NCBI GenBank assembly: GCA_021325195.1
Contig: JAJPHQ010000072.1
Span: 1 to 39,602, forward strand
Source of the DNA: Gammaproteobacteria bacterium
GTDB taxonomy: Bacteria; Pseudomonadota; Gammaproteobacteria; Xanthomonadales; Rhodanobacteraceae
Direction of reading: 5' to 3'
DNA: 39,602 nt
Below are positions 15,901 to 24,118 of the stretch, in pieces; positions within the stretch are counted from its first letter, which is position 1; each line of letters starts with the position of its first letter. The position numbers were made by a program, and so were the translations under genes. The notes beneath the pieces are model-generated. The model did not search any database. It was given only the letters and a program-made list of their open reading frames with translations, and was not told where the DNA came from.

Positions 15901-18900
15901 CAGCGCCGACTGCGTGGGCAGTTCGCCCAGCGCGCGGGCATGCGGCGCGGCGGGGCCGTACAGCACCATCGACGCGATCCGTTCGTACAACTGCGCGTCG
16001 CCCGCGCTCATGTTCAACTGCTGCAGGACCACCTGGTCGCGCGTCCAGGCGAGCTGGAACACGCGCTGGTGCAGGAACAGCGCGCGGTACTTCACCGCCA
16101 TCGCCAGCGCGGCATTGCGGTCCGCTGCCACGCCGGTCAGGAAATCGATGCTGACGGTGTGGCCGGGCGCGATCTGCACCCGGCGGCGCAGCGAGACGAT
16201 CGGGTCGAGCACCGCGCCGGTGCTGCCGGACAGTTCCGTGTCCCCCTCCAGCGCCGCGGGACGCGCGGGTCCGCGCAGGCGTCCCAGGAATTTGGCGCGG
16301 TCGGTCTCGAAACCCGCGGCGATCACGCTGCCGCCGCGCACGGTCACCAGGTGCAGCAGCCACGGCCTCGCTTCATCGGGACTGCGCGGACGGCGCGACA
16401 CCAGCAGCGCGTCGCCTTCGGGCAGCGCCTCGGTTTCGAGAAACAGCTTGCTGAAGGCGGGGTGCGCGGCGTCGGCGTCGCGCGGCGCCAGCACGATCTC
16501 GGCGTAGCTGGTGACCTCGAGCGTGCGCGCCCTGCCGGAACGGTTGGTCAGGCGCACGCGCCTGAGTTCGATGTCGTCCTCGGCCGAGACCGCGACCAGC
16601 ATCTCGCTGGCGATCCCGAAATCGCTGCGGTGGAATTCCGCGCGCGCCTGCGAGAACGTCGCGCTGCAGCCGGCGCCGCCCAGCGGCTGGTGGGTGGCCG
16701 ACCAGGTCCGGCCGGAATCCACGTCGCGCACATACACGAACAGGCCCTGGTCGTCGCACACCGCATCGCCGCTCCAGCGCGTCAGCGCGAGGTGGCGCCA
16801 CACGCTGCAGCCCGCGCCGGTCTGGGTCAGCAGCACGTGGTAGTTGCCGTTGGACAGCAGGTGCACCTGCGGCAGCGGCGTGTCCATCCGGGTGATTTCG
16901 CGTGCCTGCACCTGCGCACCCGCCCGGACGTGGCGCGGCTGTTCGACGTCCAGCGCCGCGGGATGGCGCGGCCGCACTTCCGGAATCTTCTCGCGCAGCA
17001 GCAGTTCGTGGGCGCGGAACATCGGCTCGCGCATGAAGCGCCGCTGCATCGGCTGTCCGTTCAGCAGCGAGGACAGCGCGAGCAGGCTCATGCCGTGGTG
17101 GTGCGCCATCCAGCAGCGCACCATCGCGAAGTCGCGGCCTTCGCTGACCCGGCCGGCGGTGAAGTCGAGCGCCTCGTAGAAACCGTAGCGGGTCAGCGCG
17201 CCCAGTGCGGCAAGGGTTTCCAGGTTGTCGCAGGCCGCGCCCGGCTCCACCATCAGCGCCAGCGCCGAGGCATAGGGGGCGACCACGAAATCCTCGCCCA
17301 GCCCGCGTTTCAGGCCCAGACCCGGCACGCCGAACGCGCGGTACTGGTAGACCAGGTTGGCATCGGTGGCGTTGTACGCCGATTCGGACACGCCCCACGG
17401 CGCCTGCTGCTGCGCGCCGTACTGGATCTGGCGCAGCACCGCGGCCCGGCAGGTTTCGTGGAGCAGGGTGTTCTTGTAGTCGGGCATCAGCAGCAGCGGC
17501 ATCAGGTATTCGAACATCGAGCCGCTCCAGGACACCAGGGTGGGGCGGCTCGCCGCGATGGTCATCAGCCGGCGCAGTTCGAACCAGTGCGAGGGTTCCA
17601 CCTGGCCCTGCGCGATCACGACGAAACTGGTCAGCCGCGCCTCGGAAGCCAGCAGGTCGTAGCAGGCGACGTCGCGCTGCGCGCGTTCGACGCTGTAGCC
17701 GATCGTGAACTGCTGGCGCTCGCGGTCCCACAGGAACCTGAAGTCCATCGCCGCCAGTTCGCGGCAGCGCGCGGCCAGCGCCAGCGCATCGTCGTGCCGG
17801 CGCTGCAGCGTCGCGACCAGTTCGCGCAGCGCGGCGCACAGGTCGGGCGCGGGCGTCTCGCCGGCATCCGGGGTTTCCAGCCGGGCGATGATTTCCGTGG
17901 CCAGCAAGGCCGCACGGGTGCGCGACGGATTGTTCTCCAGTTCGGCCAGCAGCGCGCGCGCGATCTCATCGTCGCTGCCGCAATCGCCCAGGCCCAGCCA
18001 CGGTGCCAGTTCGCCCAGTTCCTCGCAATCGGCGGCGCATTGCCGCACCAGGCACGCGGTCCATTCGGCGAATTCGCCGGTCACGCCGGATTCCGCCACC
18101 AGCTGCTGCAGCTTGCCGGCCTCGGTCGCGATCCGGGCCAGCACGCCGTACAGCACCGGCAGCGCATCGGCGTTTTCGATCGCGTCGGCGATCAGGGCGT
18201 CGATCTCTTCCAGCGTCGCGGTCAGCGCGAGAGCCGTGTGCGGCGCGCCGGGCCGGACCTCCGGCAGACAGTCGGTCAGCACCTGCACGGTGTCGCGCAG
18301 GCCCGCTCCGTAGCCGTGCGGCACCAGCGCCTCGGCGTCGCCGCGTTCCAGCGCCGCGGCCAGCACCAGCAGGCAACCCATCAGGTTGCCCGAATCCACG
18401 CTCGACACGTACATCGGCGGCAGCGCTTGCAGCGTCTGCGTGTCGTACCAGTTGTAGAAGTGCCCGCGGTAACGGGCCAGCCGGTCCATGGTGTCCAGCG
18501 TCGCGCGCGTGCGCGCCAGCATCTCGCCGGCGGTGAGGTAGCCGAAATCGCAGGCGGTCAGGTTGGCCAGCAGCGCCATCCCGATGTTGGTCGGCGAGGT
18601 GCGGTGCGCGACCTGCTCGACCGGGAACGACTGGCAGTTGTCGGGTGGCAGCCAGTTCTCCTGCGCGTTCACGAAGGTCTCGAACCAGTGCCAGGTGCGC
18701 CGCGCCACGCCGTGCAGGAACGCGGTCTGCGCCTCGTCCAGCGGCGGCGGTCCCGGTTCCGGCGCGCGGCTCAGCCGCCACGCCAGCCACGGCGCGGCGA
18801 ACCACAGCGCCAGCAGCGGCGCGGCGGCCGGAAGGGCGTGCGGCGCGTAACGGTCGAGCGCGAGCGCGACCCCCAGCGCGACGGCCGGCGCCACCCACAT

Positions 18901-21771
18901 CAGCCGCACGTAGCCGCCGAGGCGGACCGCGGCGCTGCGCTGGGCGTCGCTCATCGACGTCCATTCCAGCAGGTGCTTGCGGGTGAACAGCAGGCGTCCC
19001 GCGCTGCGGCCGATCGCGTCGAGGTTGAGGTAGGCCTCGAACGGCAGCACCGCGATCGCGAACAGGTCGCGCAGCAGTTCGTCGCGGATGCCGCGCAGGG
19101 TGTTGCGCCAGCGGCGCGGCTGCGCATGGTGCCAGAGGTTGCGTCCCACCTGCACCAGCGCGATCAGCAGCGGCGGTCCCAGCAGGAACATCACGATCAC
19201 CAGCGTCCAGTACGCCGGCAGGCCGGTCAGCGCCCAGCCGCGCAGCAGCAGCACCAGCATCGCCAGCGGCACCAGTCCGCGCCGCAGGTTGTCCAGGATC
19301 TTCCAGCGGTGGTGCGCCTTCAACGTGTTGCGCAGGCCGCGGCGGCGCGGACCCGGCACGATCGGGAACAGCCATTGCACGATCTGCCAGTCGCCGCGGG
19401 TCCAGCGGTGGCGGCGGCGCGCCTCCACGCTGTAGCGGTCGGGCTGCTGCTCGATCAGCTCGACGTCGCTGACCAGTCCGGTGCGCGCATAGGAGCCTTC
19501 CAGCAGGTCGTGCGACAGGATCAGGTCGTTCGGAAAGCGCGTGCCGACCGAGCGCGTGAACGCGTCGATGTCGTAGATGCCCTTGCCGACGAACGAGGCT
19601 TCGCCGAACAGGTCCTGATAGACGTCCGACACGGCGCGGGTGTACGGATCGAGTCCGGTGGCATTGCTGTACAGGCGCGCGAAGCGGCTGGGGCGTTCGG
19701 CCGCGTGCGTCACCGACACCCGCGGCTGCAGGATCCCGTAGCCGGCGATCACCCGCCGCGAACCCTTGTGGAACCACGGCCGGTTCAGTGGATGCGCCAT
19801 GGTCTCGATCAGCCGGCGCGCGGCCTGCGGCGGCAAGTGCGTGTCGGCGTCCAGCGTGATCACGTAGCGCGCCGACTGCAGCGCGTCGAGATCGCCCACG
19901 ATCACGCTGAAGCCGCGCTCGGGCCGGCCGCCGCGCAGCACCCGGTTCAGTTCGCCCAGCTTGCCGCGCTTGCGCTCGAAGCCCATCCACACCGACTGGC
20001 GCGGATTCCATTCGCGCGGACGATGGAACAGGTAGAAGCGCGTCGATCCCGGCAGCGGATATTTCGCGTTGAGCCGGTCGATGCCGGCGATCGCGGCTTC
20101 CAGCAGCGCCTCGTCGGTGGGCATGTCGCGCTCGGGCGCGTCCGGAAAATCGGTGAGCAGGGCGTAGCGCAGGTTGGGATCGCGGTTGCCGAGGTAGCGG
20201 ATCTCCAGCGCGTCGAGCTGTTCGGCCAGATCCTGTGCGCTGCCCAGCAGCCACGGCACCACCACCAGCGTGCGGCAGTCGTCGGGAATGCCGCCCGAGA
20301 AGGACATCCGCGGCAGCAGTTGCGGGGGCACCAGCAGGCCCAGCAGCCAGTTGACCAGCGCCACCGCCGGCTGGCTGGCGGCCACGAACACCGCGATCAC
20401 CAGCACGATGTCCGTCGCCAGCGGCATCCGGTACCAGGGGCCCGTGGCCACCAGTGCCGTGATCGCCAGCGTGAACACGAAGATGCCGCCCAGGTAAGTC
20501 AGCGACGGCCAGCGCCGCAGCCGTGCGGCGAGCCGGTGTTCGGCCGGCGCGCTGGCGCCCAGTCCGCGCGCGAAGGCGTCGAGGCCGGCTCCGATCAGCA
20601 CGTGGCCGACGTGCTGCACGCGCGGATCGCCGTTGGCATCGACCGCGCCGCGCGCGGCCTCGATCGCGCGACGCGCCACCTCGGTTTCGCGCAGGCCGCT
20701 GCGCCGCGCCAGCGATTCCACCGCGTGGCGGTAACGGCCGCGGGTGGTGAAATCCATCCGCAGGTAGGCGCCGGCGGGGTCTTCCGCGAGGATGCGGTCC
20801 ACCACGCTGACGCGCTCGATCAGTTCCGACCAGTTGTGTTCCGCGATCCGGCGCAGGCTGTTGATGCGGTTGGCGATCGACACCTGGTCGGTGGCCTGCG
20901 CGCGGCTCTCGCCCTCGATCACGCGCGCCACGTTGGTGCCGCGCTGTTCCAGTTGCTGTTCGGCGAAGGTGAGCGCCAGCTTCAGCGACGGATGCTTGCC
21001 TTCCAGCAGGCGATAGAACTCGGCCGCGAACGCCGGCGTGATGCCGGTGGCCTGGCGCGCCATGTCGGCCACGCACACCAGCATGTCGTTGGGATTGCGG
21101 CTGGCGGTGTCGATCAGGTACTCGGCCCAGCGCGCGGCGCGCGCGTATTCCTCCAGCCGTTCGGCGATGGTGCGCGCGATGGCGGCGATGCCCTCGATCA
21201 GCGCGATCCGGACCAGCGCGGGCATCGACCACAGCTCGGTCAGGTCCAGCGGGGCGCGCGTCTGGTATTCGTCGAGGTAGCGCGCCAGCACGTCCGGCTC
21301 GACGTTGCCGTCAACCTGCGCGATGCAGGCGCGCACCACCCGCAGCATCCGCGGCGTCACCGCGCCGCGGCCGGAGTCCGTGCGCGGCAGGCGCTGCCAC
21401 AGGTGCGGCGGCATCGCGTCGCGCACCTCGCGGATCTGGTTGCGCACCAGGTAGAAATTGTCGATCAGCCACTCGGCGGCGGGTTCCACCCGGCGCTTGT
21501 CCGCGGTGGCCGCGCGCGCCACCTGGTAGGCGCGCTGCAGCGTGCGCTCGTGCGCGGCCAGCGCGCGGTCCAGATCGAACACGGACTGTTTGGACAGCGG
21601 CTCGTGCCGGCGCGCCAGCGTGGCGGCCGGGACCGCGGCGGACGGTTCGGTGCCCTGCGGATGGCGCGGCGGCAGCCGTGCCTGGGCCTCGGAATCCGCG
21701 GGACGGCGGCGGCCGTTCCGCGCCGTGCGCAGCCGGCGTATCCATGTGCGGGGGCGGCGTGGCCGTTCCAA
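12991..21771 (-). CDS. ndvB: Cyclic beta-1,2-glucan synthase (NdvB/ChvB type)
   Basis: At 2926 residues this is the full-length giant synthase. The N-terminal cytosolic region (to ~420) is helical. Membrane segments (LTYLGGIFVFTLAITALVA and the following VLVIAVFVAASQPAVALV) precede a GT84 glycosyltransferase with the DAD motif at 641-643 and RRHRWTRGDWQ near 786-796, where UDP-glucose is polymerised. More membrane segments follow (LAMLVLLLRGWALTG). A COG5368-like domain from ~1040 (LPPDNCQSFPVEQVAHRTS) is the transglycosylation/cyclisation module. The C-terminal part is GH94-like (WLPYQVLAARMFARSGYYQSG; GGGDWNDGMNRLG near 2585), thought to control chain length. The start is TTG, with AAGGGA upstream; no closer ATG is in frame. 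Periplasmic cyclic glucans serve in osmoadaptation and host interaction in other proteobacteria. Confidence 0.93.
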   Translation of the reverse strand: MERPRRPRTWIRRLRTARNGRRRPADSEAQARLPPRHPQGTEPSAAVPAATLARRHEPLSKQSVFDLDRALAAHERTLQRAYQVARAATADKRRVEPAAEWLIDNFYLVRNQIREVRDAMPPHLWQRLPRTDSGRGAVTPRMLRVVRACIAQVDGNVEPDVLARYLDEYQTRAPLDLTELWSMPALVRIALIEGIAAIARTIAERLEEYARAARWAEYLIDTASRNPNDMLVCVADMARQATGITPAFAAEFYRLLEGKHPSLKLALTFAEQQLEQRGTNVARVIEGESRAQATDQVSIANRINSLRRIAEHNWSELIERVSVVDRILAEDPAGAYLRMDFTTRGRYRHAVESLARRSGLRETEVARRAIEAARGAVDANGDPRVQHVGHVLIGAGLDAFARGLGASAPAEHRLAARLRRWPSLTYLGGIFVFTLAITALVATGPWYRMPLATDIVLVIAVFVAASQPAVALVNWLLGLLVPPQLLPRMSFSGGIPDDCRTLVVVPWLLGSAQDLAEQLDALEIRYLGNRDPNLRYALLTDFPDAPERDMPTDEALLEAAIAGIDRLNAKYPLPGSTRFYLFHRPREWNPRQSVWMGFERKRGKLGELNRVLRGGRPERGFSVIVGDLDALQSARYVITLDADTHLPPQAARRLIETMAHPLNRPWFHKGSRRVIAGYGILQPRVSVTHAAERPSRFARLYSNATGLDPYTRAVSDVYQDLFGEASFVGKGIYDIDAFTRSVGTRFPNDLILSHDLLEGSYARTGLVSDVELIEQQPDRYSVEARRRHRWTRGDWQIVQWLFPIVPGPRRRGLRNTLKAHHRWKILDNLRRGLVPLAMLVLLLRGWALTGLPAYWTLVIVMFLLGPPLLIALVQVGRNLWHHAQPRRWRNTLRGIRDELLRDLFAIAVLPFEAYLNLDAIGRSAGRLLFTRKHLLEWTSMSDAQRSAAVRLGGYVRLMWVAPAVALGVALALDRYAPHALPAAAPLLALWFAAPWLAWRLSRAPEPGPPPLDEAQTAFLHGVARRTWHWFETFVNAQENWLPPDNCQSFPVEQVAHRTSPTNIGMALLANLTACDFGYLTAGEMLARTRATLDTMDRLARYRGHFYNWYDTQTLQALPPMYVSSVDSGNLMGCLLVLAAALERGDAEALVPHGYGAGLRDTVQVLTDCLPEVRPGAPHTALALTATLEEIDALIADAIENADALPVLYGVLARIATEAGKLQQLVAESGVTGEFAEWTACLVRQCAADCEELGELAPWLGLGDCGSDDEIARALLAELENNPSRTRAALLATEIIARLETPDAGETPAPDLCAALRELVATLQRRHDDALALAARCRELAAMDFRFLWDRERQQFTIGYSVERAQRDVACYDLLASEARLTSFVVIAQGQVEPSHWFELRRLMTIAASRPTLVSWSGSMFEYLMPLLLMPDYKNTLLHETCRAAVLRQIQYGAQQQAPWGVSESAYNATDANLVYQYRAFGVPGLGLKRGLGEDFVVAPYASALALMVEPGAACDNLETLAALGALTRYGFYEALDFTAGRVSEGRDFAMVRCWMAHHHGMSLLALSSLLNGQPMQRRFMREPMFRAHELLLREKIPEVRPRHPAALDVEQPRHVRAGAQVQAREITRMDTPLPQVHLLSNGNYHVLLTQTGAGCSVWRHLALTRWSGDAVCDDQGLFVYVRDVDSGRTWSATHQPLGGAGCSATFSQARAEFHRSDFGIASEMLVAVSAEDDIELRRVRLTNRSGRARTLEVTSYAEIVLAPRDADAAHPAFSKLFLETEALPEGDALLVSRRPRSPDEARPWLLHLVTVRGGSVIAAGFETDRAKFLGRLRGPARPAALEGDTELSGSTGAVLDPIVSLRRRVQIAPGHTVSIDFLTGVAADRNAALAMAVKYRALFLHQRVFQLAWTRDQVVLQQLNMSAGDAQLYERIASMVLYGPAAPHARALGELPTQSALWKHGVSGDLPIVLVRIANSSQLELVRQLIQAHGYWHTRGLGVDLLIWNEELSGYRQELQEHILYLIESSAEARGGQGSGRMFAWRIEHLPTPDRALMLAIARCVFSGDEGRLRDQVERLQPAEPEEPPARLAPSRKPQPGSYALEPPSGLRMANGLGGFHRDGHEYVMWLREGRPAPAPWCNVLANPSFGSVISEAGGAYTFAENAHEFRLTPWFNDPLADPSGEALWLRDEETGEYWSVTPMPTPSGDPHRVAHGFGYSRFEHAHADLVSELTVCVAREAPVKLSLLAITNRGERARSLSVTAYVEWVLGERRERSAPHVRTRVDPESGALFASNAFHDTFAQRVAFHALDAGQVTVCADRRAFLGRNRSRAAPLGMRLGELDPAVGMGLDPCSVQRARFELAPGETIEVVMLLGAAASDEQARAIVLELRDPEAAHAELERVRTHWRLQLEHLKVTTPDPAFDTLVNGWLPYQVLAARMFARSGYYQSGGAWGFRDQLQDAMALLHLRPELARAQLLRCAGRQFREGDVQHWWHPPSGKGVRTRISDDLLWLPWCTAEYVRVTGDAAVLDEVMPFIEGRPLASDEESAYEGAQVAAESADLYQHCLRAIRHALRFGAHGLPLIGGGDWNDGMNRLGLAGRGESVWLGMFLHDVLTRFAPLARARGHEADAAHLCESAKALGAMIERHAWDGGWYLRAWNDDGVPVGSARSDECRIDSLPQSWAVLADAGSRERAERALDAVLEHLVDADAGIVRLFAPPFDKTPLDPGYVKGYVPGVRENGGQYTHAAVWVAIALAKLGRVDDAWRITRMLNPLTHARDADALQRYRVEPYVIAADVYAAQGHAGRGGWTWYTGSAGWMYRLMTESLLGLRREGSRLGFAPCVPDDWTRWRVTWYHGRTRYRIEFLRHAPGAGVTRVGLDGVPQPGHAIELVDDGGEHEVLVQVGAFAAMPRERGAARDLAASEGSP

Positions 21772-21874
21772 CGGTTTCCCTTGTCTGCGGTCCGTGAAAA
21801 TCCCCGCGATGTTAGCGACAGGCGTGTTGCCTGTGCGTTCAGGCCGGCCGCGCGTTCAGCCGCGCAACGCGGCA

Positions 21875-21896
21875 TGGATTTGTCCGGAGTTTCCTC
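21875..21896 (-). repeat. Dispersed 21-nt repeat, copy A
   Basis: On the minus strand this reads GGAAACTCCGGACAAATCCAT, matching GGAAGCTCTGGACAAATCCAT at about 23739-23759 with two differences. The two copies are in opposite orientation and both intergenic, consistent with a dispersed small repeat or mobile-element end. Confidence 0.55.
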
Positions 21897-22638
21897 AGGT
21901 CAGCGCGGGCGGCGCGTTCCGTCCCGTGCTGGCCCATGGCAGCAGTCGCGCGTATTCCTTGCGCACGACGTCGTAGCACTCGCAGCACAGGCGCTCCAGC
22001 TTGGGACGGTCGAGCACCTCGATGTGGCCGCGGCTGTAGCGGATCACGCCGGAGACCTGCAGCCTGCCTGCCGCCTCCGTGACGCCTTCGCGGCGCACCC
22101 CGAGCATGTTGGCGATCAGTTCCTGCGTCATGATGACCTGGTTGGCGGGCAGGCGGTCCAGGCTCATCAGCAGCCAGCGGCACAGTTGCTGATCCACCGT
22201 GTGGTGCCGGTTGCACACCGCGGTCTGCGCCATTTGCGTCAGCAGCGCCTGCACGAAACGCATCAGCACCTGCGACATCACCAGTCCGCGGTCGAATTCC
22301 TTGCGCAGCAGGCTGCTCTTGATGCGCAACGCCGAACCGGCACCCTGCACCACCGCGCGGTTGGGCATGGTGCCCCCGCCCATCAGCACCGTGACCCCGA
22401 CCAGGCCTTCGTGGCCGATCACCGCCACCTCGGCCGAGGCGCCGTTCTGCATCACGTACACCAGCGAAATGATGCAGTCGAGGGGGAAATAGACGTACTG
22501 GTGCGGCTGGCTGGCCTCGTGCACCACGTCGCCGAGTTTCATCTCCACCGCCTCCAGATCCGGGCGCAGGCGATCCAGCTCGTCCGCCGGCAGCGCCGCC
22601 AGCAGGTCGTTGCTCTTGTGATCGAGTGCGGGGCTCAT
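21895..22638 (-). CDS. Crp/Fnr-family transcriptional regulator
   Basis: This 247-residue protein has an N-terminal cyclic-nucleotide-binding-like beta-roll (residues ~20-130, with QYVYFPLDCIISLVYVMQNG and AEVAVIGHEGLVGVTVLMGG) and a C-terminal winged helix (IMTQELIANMLGVRREGVTEAAGRLQ). There is no N-terminal Fnr-type four-cysteine cluster. The phosphate-binding cassette of true cAMP receptors is also not evident, so the ligand is unknown. Met at 22638 was chosen because the conserved fold begins soon after it; Met codons at 22716 and 22677 would only add a low-complexity extension. It is oriented toward, and 123 bp upstream of, the beta-glucan synthase and may regulate it, which is speculative. 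Confidence 0.88.
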   Translation of the reverse strand: MSPALDHKSNDLLAALPADELDRLRPDLEAVEMKLGDVVHEASQPHQYVYFPLDCIISLVYVMQNGASAEVAVIGHEGLVGVTVLMGGGTMPNRAVVQGAGSALRIKSSLLRKEFDRGLVMSQVLMRFVQALLTQMAQTAVCNRHHTVDQQLCRWLLMSLDRLPANQVIMTQELIANMLGVRREGVTEAAGRLQVSGVIRYSRGHIEVLDRPKLERLCCECYDVVRKEYARLLPWASTGRNAPPALT

Positions 22639-22869
22639 CGGTGGTTCTGCCTCCGGCCGGGGCCGGGGAAACATTGATCGGTGCGTGTCGCCCGGGCACG
22701 CCGGCGTGTCGAACACCGATGGCGCCGGACGGACATTATGCGCTGCGGCGGATGCGGCAGGCAGCGGGCTCGCGGCAGGCTTTCACGGCCGGGCGTTTCC
22801 TCGATCGGCACCGGCAGGCGCGTGGAATGCGCGCCTCCGGAACGCGCTGGCTGCCTCGCATGGACCGGT

Positions 22870-23352
22870 TCAACCCGCCAGCTGGTTGGACTGCGCCTCC
22901 TGTATCAGGCGTTCGATCCGCATCAGGCAGCGTTCCAGTTGCAGCAGGTGGCGGCGAAGACGCTGCCGCAGCGCGGGCAACCGGTCCGCCGCCTGCTCGA
23001 AGTGCCGCACCACCCGGCCCTCCTCGCGCTCCAGCCGGAACAGATACCCGAGTTCGATATCGGCGTCGGCGGGAGCGAAGTGTCGCGCCCAGCGTGCGCG
23101 CAGGCGGCCCAGCAGCGTGCCCGTCCGCGGCGGCGGCGCTCCCTCCATGCGCATGCGCTGCATCAGGTCCTCCGCGATGGCCTGATGGGTGCGCCCGGTT
23201 TCCTCGAGCAGATATCTGAGGTACGACAACGGCAGCCTGCGGCTCATCGCCGTGAAACAGGCGCGGGTGTCGTCGAGCTCGACGATCAGTTGCCTCAGGA
23301 TTCCGGGATCGCCCAGGCTCATGACCGTGGCCTCGATGGTGGCGGTGTCCAT
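22870..23352 (-). CDS. Small all-helical protein of unknown function
   Basis: This 160-residue protein is predicted to be mostly alpha-helical with long amphipathic stretches: RQLIVELDDTRACFTAMSRR, LSYLRYLLEETGRTHQAIAEDL and the C-terminal LRQRLRRHLLQLERCLMRIE. It recalls four-helix-bundle stress proteins such as the DUF2383/PA2169 type, but I cannot confirm a family. No signal peptide or membrane segment is seen. Its start overlaps the end of the upstream gene by 34 bp, so the two are translationally linked and perhaps partners. Confidence 0.6.
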   Translation of the reverse strand: MDTATIEATVMSLGDPGILRQLIVELDDTRACFTAMSRRLPLSYLRYLLEETGRTHQAIAEDLMQRMRMEGAPPPRTGTLLGRLRARWARHFAPADADIELGYLFRLEREEGRVVRHFEQAADRLPALRQRLRRHLLQLERCLMRIERLIQEAQSNQLAG

Positions 23353-23678
23353 GCCTTCGCCGCGGCTTCGCCGTCGTCCAGATAGATGTCCATCAGCCGG
23401 CGCAGGTAGCGATCGAACCGGTCTCGGCGCCCGGCACGGGAAGGACGGCGCCGCGTCGCGCTCGCCAGATCGCGCCGGATGTCCGCGATCAGGGCGGCGT
23501 CCTTGCGCGCCATCGACTCGTGGTGAGTGCGCAGGGCCGGGTGCCGGGCCAGCAGCGCCGCGGCCGTGTGGTAACGCTGTTCGTCCTCGACCGCCGCCAG
23601 CAGGTCGAGTACGGAGCCGTCCTCCGCATCCCGGTGTGGCCGTTCGAGGCCGAACGCGCGGTTGGGTTCTGCATGCAT
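23319..23678 (-). CDS. Small charged helical protein of unknown function
   Basis: From Met at 23678 the 119-residue protein contains SVLDLLAAVEDEQRYHTAAALLARHP and HHESMARKDAALIADIRRDLASATRR, an antiparallel helix pattern rich in His, Asp, Glu and Arg, then a basic segment and RYLRRLMDIYLDDGE. The helix content suggests a ferritin-like or hemerythrin-like bundle, but no confirmed metal motif is visible. It overlaps the gene at 22870-23352 by 34 bp in another frame, as in an operon. The reading could extend upstream to 23837, but that part runs through a dispersed repeat and is not credible. Confidence 0.55.
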   Translation of the reverse strand: MHAEPNRAFGLERPHRDAEDGSVLDLLAAVEDEQRYHTAAALLARHPALRTHHESMARKDAALIADIRRDLASATRRRPSRAGRRDRFDRYLRRLMDIYLDDGEAAAKAWTPPPSRPRS

Positions 23679-23738
23679 GCGCGGTACTTCCCGTGGAGAA
23701 CCCGGCGGACCGTCCGTGGCACACCGGGGATATCTAAG

Positions 23739-23759
23739 GAAGCTCTGGACAAATCCATC
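23739..23759 (+). repeat. Dispersed 21-nt repeat, copy B
   Basis: GGAAGCTCTGGACAAATCCAT, the counterpart of the copy at 21875-21896. It is followed at once by CCGGGATTTG, so part of the repeat can fold back on itself, and by the 11-bp hairpin at 23779-23805. Together these look like a decayed small mobile element. Confidence 0.55.
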
Positions 23760-23778
23760 CGGGATTTGCCGGAGCACG

Positions 23779-23805
23779 CCGGATTCGGTACACGACCGAA
23801 TCCGG
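23779..23805 (-). terminator. Perfect 11-bp hairpin
   Basis: CCGGATTCGGT and ACCGAATCCGG pair perfectly around ACACG. It lies between the minus-strand oxidoreductase operon and the next minus-strand gene pair, a place where a terminator would be expected, but no T-run adjoins it and it could belong to the repeat element. Confidence 0.4.
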
Positions 23806-24118
23806 TTTCGCCAACCAAGCACGCGCAACCCATGCATGCTTGATCCGCCGCGGGCAACAAAAAAGCCACGCCCAGGTCACGCCGGCGGGATGTTTTCCGA
23901 TTCCCGGACAGGGACAACGTGCTCCGTGCGCGGCAAGACGAACATGTGAATCGGGGCAGCCGGTCCGTCGGTCGCGTTGTTTTTCGGCCGGACGAACATG
24001 CACGACAGCGCCTCCGGTTTTCCGTGCGGTAGCGAACAAAGCGTTCCCGGGGCAACCGCCGCGCTTCATCGACGATCCCGGGCGGTCGCCGCGCCACCAG
24101 CGCGGTTCGTCCGGGTGT

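Larger units (their letters stand above)
23679..24118. other. 440-bp gap with repeats and hairpins, no gene
   Basis: It contains the dispersed 21-nt repeat (about 23739-23759), an adjacent CAAATCC/GGATTTG hairpin, a perfect 11-bp hairpin (23779-23805), and an A-run (about 23859-23864) that reads as GGCTTTTTTG on the minus strand, downstream of the operon ending at 24119. The rest (about 23870-24118) shows no supported gene on either strand; the open frames there have shadow-type composition. Confidence 0.5.

Noticed and set aside
13366-22677. A 3103-codon open frame on the plus strand, antisense to the glucan synthase
   Set aside because: Its composition (very rich in Arg, His, Gln, Ala, Val) is that of the complement of a GC-rich gene with strong third-position bias; it has no domains and runs antisense through two well-supported genes. 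It is a shadow despite its length.
23489-24097. A 202-codon minus-strand frame as a hypothetical protein
   Set aside because: It reads through the dispersed repeat, the hairpins and the overlapping small gene in a different frame; Arg/Cys/Ser-rich composition typical of spurious calls in such repeats.
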